From: a bacterium
GTDB taxonomy: Bacteria > Patescibacteriota > Gracilibacteria > JAUYGZ01
Length of the DNA: 6,051 nucleotides
Direction: 5' to 3'
Assembly: GCA_030699855.1 (NCBI GenBank)
Contig: JAUYKR010000141.1
Span: forward strand, 1-6,051
The notes under the pieces were generated by a model, which did not search any database, was not told where the DNA came from, and was given only the letters and a program-made list of their open reading frames with translations. Shown here piece by piece: positions 4,911 to 6,051 of this stretch. Numbering within the stretch: the first letter of the stretch is position 1; every line of letters begins with the position of its first letter. A program made the position numbers and the translations under genes.

Positions 4911-6051
4911 TCATACTCTCGCCATCTCGGCACTGGATGCCGCTGGGCTTCTTAACCTGTTGCGTCCGAGAGGTTCACTGATATTAACCTTTGGAGCTTC
5001 TACTGTCTTGAGTGGAACGATCATCCACAAACTCTGAGGATCACCTGTTTCGTTGGTGACGATCACTTCCACTTGATATGTCGCTCTTTCCGTCGCTGGA
5101 AGTCTATCTTCTTCTTTCTCTGCCTTGGGATTTCCTCTGTAGCTTGGGTGGACATCGGCTCCAGATAGGAGAGGTATGTTCGGATCTCCCTTTCCATTAT
5201 CGACAAAAATGGGATTTCGAACAAAGAGGACATTAATGCCACCTTGCTCAAAGGTCTCACGAGCTTTTTGCTGAAACCATTCTGTACTCGGTTTCCCATG
5301 TGATCTTATGTGGCCAGATATCTCAGCGTTGTACTCAATGTTGTTGAGAATGTGCCAGAGATTAACTTGGAAACCTTCTCGCTTTTGTTCAGCTTCGGTC
5401 AATGGACGGGGATCTCCACTTTGCGTAAAGAACTCATCTCGTACCAGTCTGGAGAGTGCGCTGTTTTCTTTCCCACAAAATGACTGCTCCCAAATCTGGA
5501 ATTCCTCCGAGCGGAGGATCGGGATTCTGATATCCAGCAGAAACCCTTTAACGTCTCTGGTCGTATTGTAGCGCTGGATAGCGTTGTAGACCATAAAGTC
5601 AAAAGGACTAAACATATTCTCTGCCAGGAGCGATACAATCATAGAGACGTCTCGAAACGAATCCATATCATCTCGTTGTCCAAATTTAGAGAGGTGATTG
5701 AGTTTTTTCTCTATAAGTTGTGCGAGGAGCTCAGCAACGCTGAAATAGGAGAGGACTTCAAAGCGTCTCTTCCCTTCGGGTGTTCGTTGTGAATGGAGAA
5801 GGGCCTCCTGAGAGCCATCACTGATGACCGTTGGCTCATGCTTGACTTCAATGGTCATTCCGAGTTCATTCTTCGAGAAGTTATGGATGTCTTCGACCAT
5901 CTTTACAGCTAGTTGAACTGATCTAACCTCATTGAGGTAAGGAGGTTTAACAATGTTATAGGTCGTGAGTTTTATGCGATCCTTAAGCGTGGCGGGGAGG
6001 TTTTTTAGGGGCAGGAGCTTATCTTTAAATTCCTTGAATCCATAACCTTTC
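4911..6051 (-). CDS. Hypothetical protein, N-terminus beyond window edge
   Basis: I do not recognise this protein. A TGA stop at 4913-4911 closes a frame that stays open to base 6050, giving 379 visible residues. The ATG at 5900 is probably internal: the 50 codons before it have no stop and read like protein (for example KLLPLKNLPATLKDRIKLTT), and they contain no ATG, GTG or TTG in frame. The visible part lacks membrane segments. It has a charged, largely helical first two-thirds with EVLSYFSVAELLAQLIEKKL and SPFDFMVYNAIQRYN. A following region holds NLWHILNNIEYNAEISGH and VLFVRNPIFVDNGKGDPNIP, and a short beta-like segment (YQVEVIVTNETGDPQSLWMI) precedes a disordered-looking Arg/Ser/Ala tail. 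Base composition is lower in G+C than the iron genes (25 of 60 at 5581-5640 against 34 of 60 at 3781-3840, hand counted). It ends 7 bp from the convergent regulator gene. No function is suggested. Confidence 0.75.
   Translation of the reverse strand, partial: KGYGFKEFKDKLLPLKNLPATLKDRIKLTTYNIVKPPYLNEVRSVQLAVKMVEDIHNFSKNELGMTIEVKHEPTVISDGSQEALLHSQRTPEGKRRFEVLSYFSVAELLAQLIEKKLNHLSKFGQRDDMDSFRDVSMIVSLLAENMFSPFDFMVYNAIQRYNTTRDVKGFLLDIRIPILRSEEFQIWEQSFCGKENSALSRLVRDEFFTQSGDPRPLTEAEQKREGFQVNLWHILNNIEYNAEISGHIRSHGKPSTEWFQQKARETFEQGGINVLFVRNPIFVDNGKGDPNIPLLSGADVHPSYRGNPKAEKEEDRLPATERATYQVEVIVTNETGDPQSLWMIVPLKTVEAPKVNISEPLGRNRLRSPAASSAEMARV

Noticed and set aside
4911..5900. ATG at 5900 as the start of the right-hand gene
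   Set aside because: The frame is open for 50 more codons to the window edge with plausible protein sequence, so the start is most likely outside.

Overview
The window holds six protein genes, two of them cut by the window edges, with no RNA gene, insertion sequence or CRISPR array that I can see. The compact layout, the TrmB-type regulator and the absence of Shine-Dalgarno motifs suggest a candidate-phylum bacterium, perhaps Peregrinibacteria-like. This is inference; the sequence has no taxonomic marker. No in-frame TGA was seen and one gene ends in TGA, so the standard bacterial code fits better than the TGA=Gly code of some related lineages. Five of the six genes end in TAG.

Layout: (1) positions 1-624 (+), the 3' part of a TrmB-family transcriptional regulator; (2) a short gap with a good sigma-70-like promoter; (3) 677-2401 (+), a 574-residue soluble protein I do not recognise; (4) 2407-4903, an iron module; (5) 4911 to the right edge (-), a second unrecognised protein whose reading frame stays open past the window end.

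The iron module is the centre of interest. A secreted lipoprotein multicopper oxidase of the two-domain ceruloplasmin/hephaestin type (3290-4354, -) is followed, after 61 bp, by an FTR1-family iron permease with two REXXE motifs (2407-3228, -). Diverging from the oxidase is a DtxR/MntR-family metal-dependent repressor (4454-4903, +). The 99-bp divergent spacer carries a 16-bp inverted repeat AAAGTGA-GA-TCACTTT, an extended -10 promoter for the regulator, and a second inverted repeat over that -10. The simplest model is that the surface-anchored oxidase converts Fe(II) to Fe(III), FTR1 imports it, and the DtxR-like protein represses both directions when metal is sufficient. This resembles the Fet3-Ftr1 system of yeast, but with a ceruloplasmin-like oxidase and no visible EfeO or EfeB partner. 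A 14-bp imperfect tandem repeat fills most of the oxidase-permease gap.

Both edges of the iron module are tail-to-tail junctions only 5 and 7 bp wide, with no evident terminators. No gene-free stretch exceeds 100 bp.
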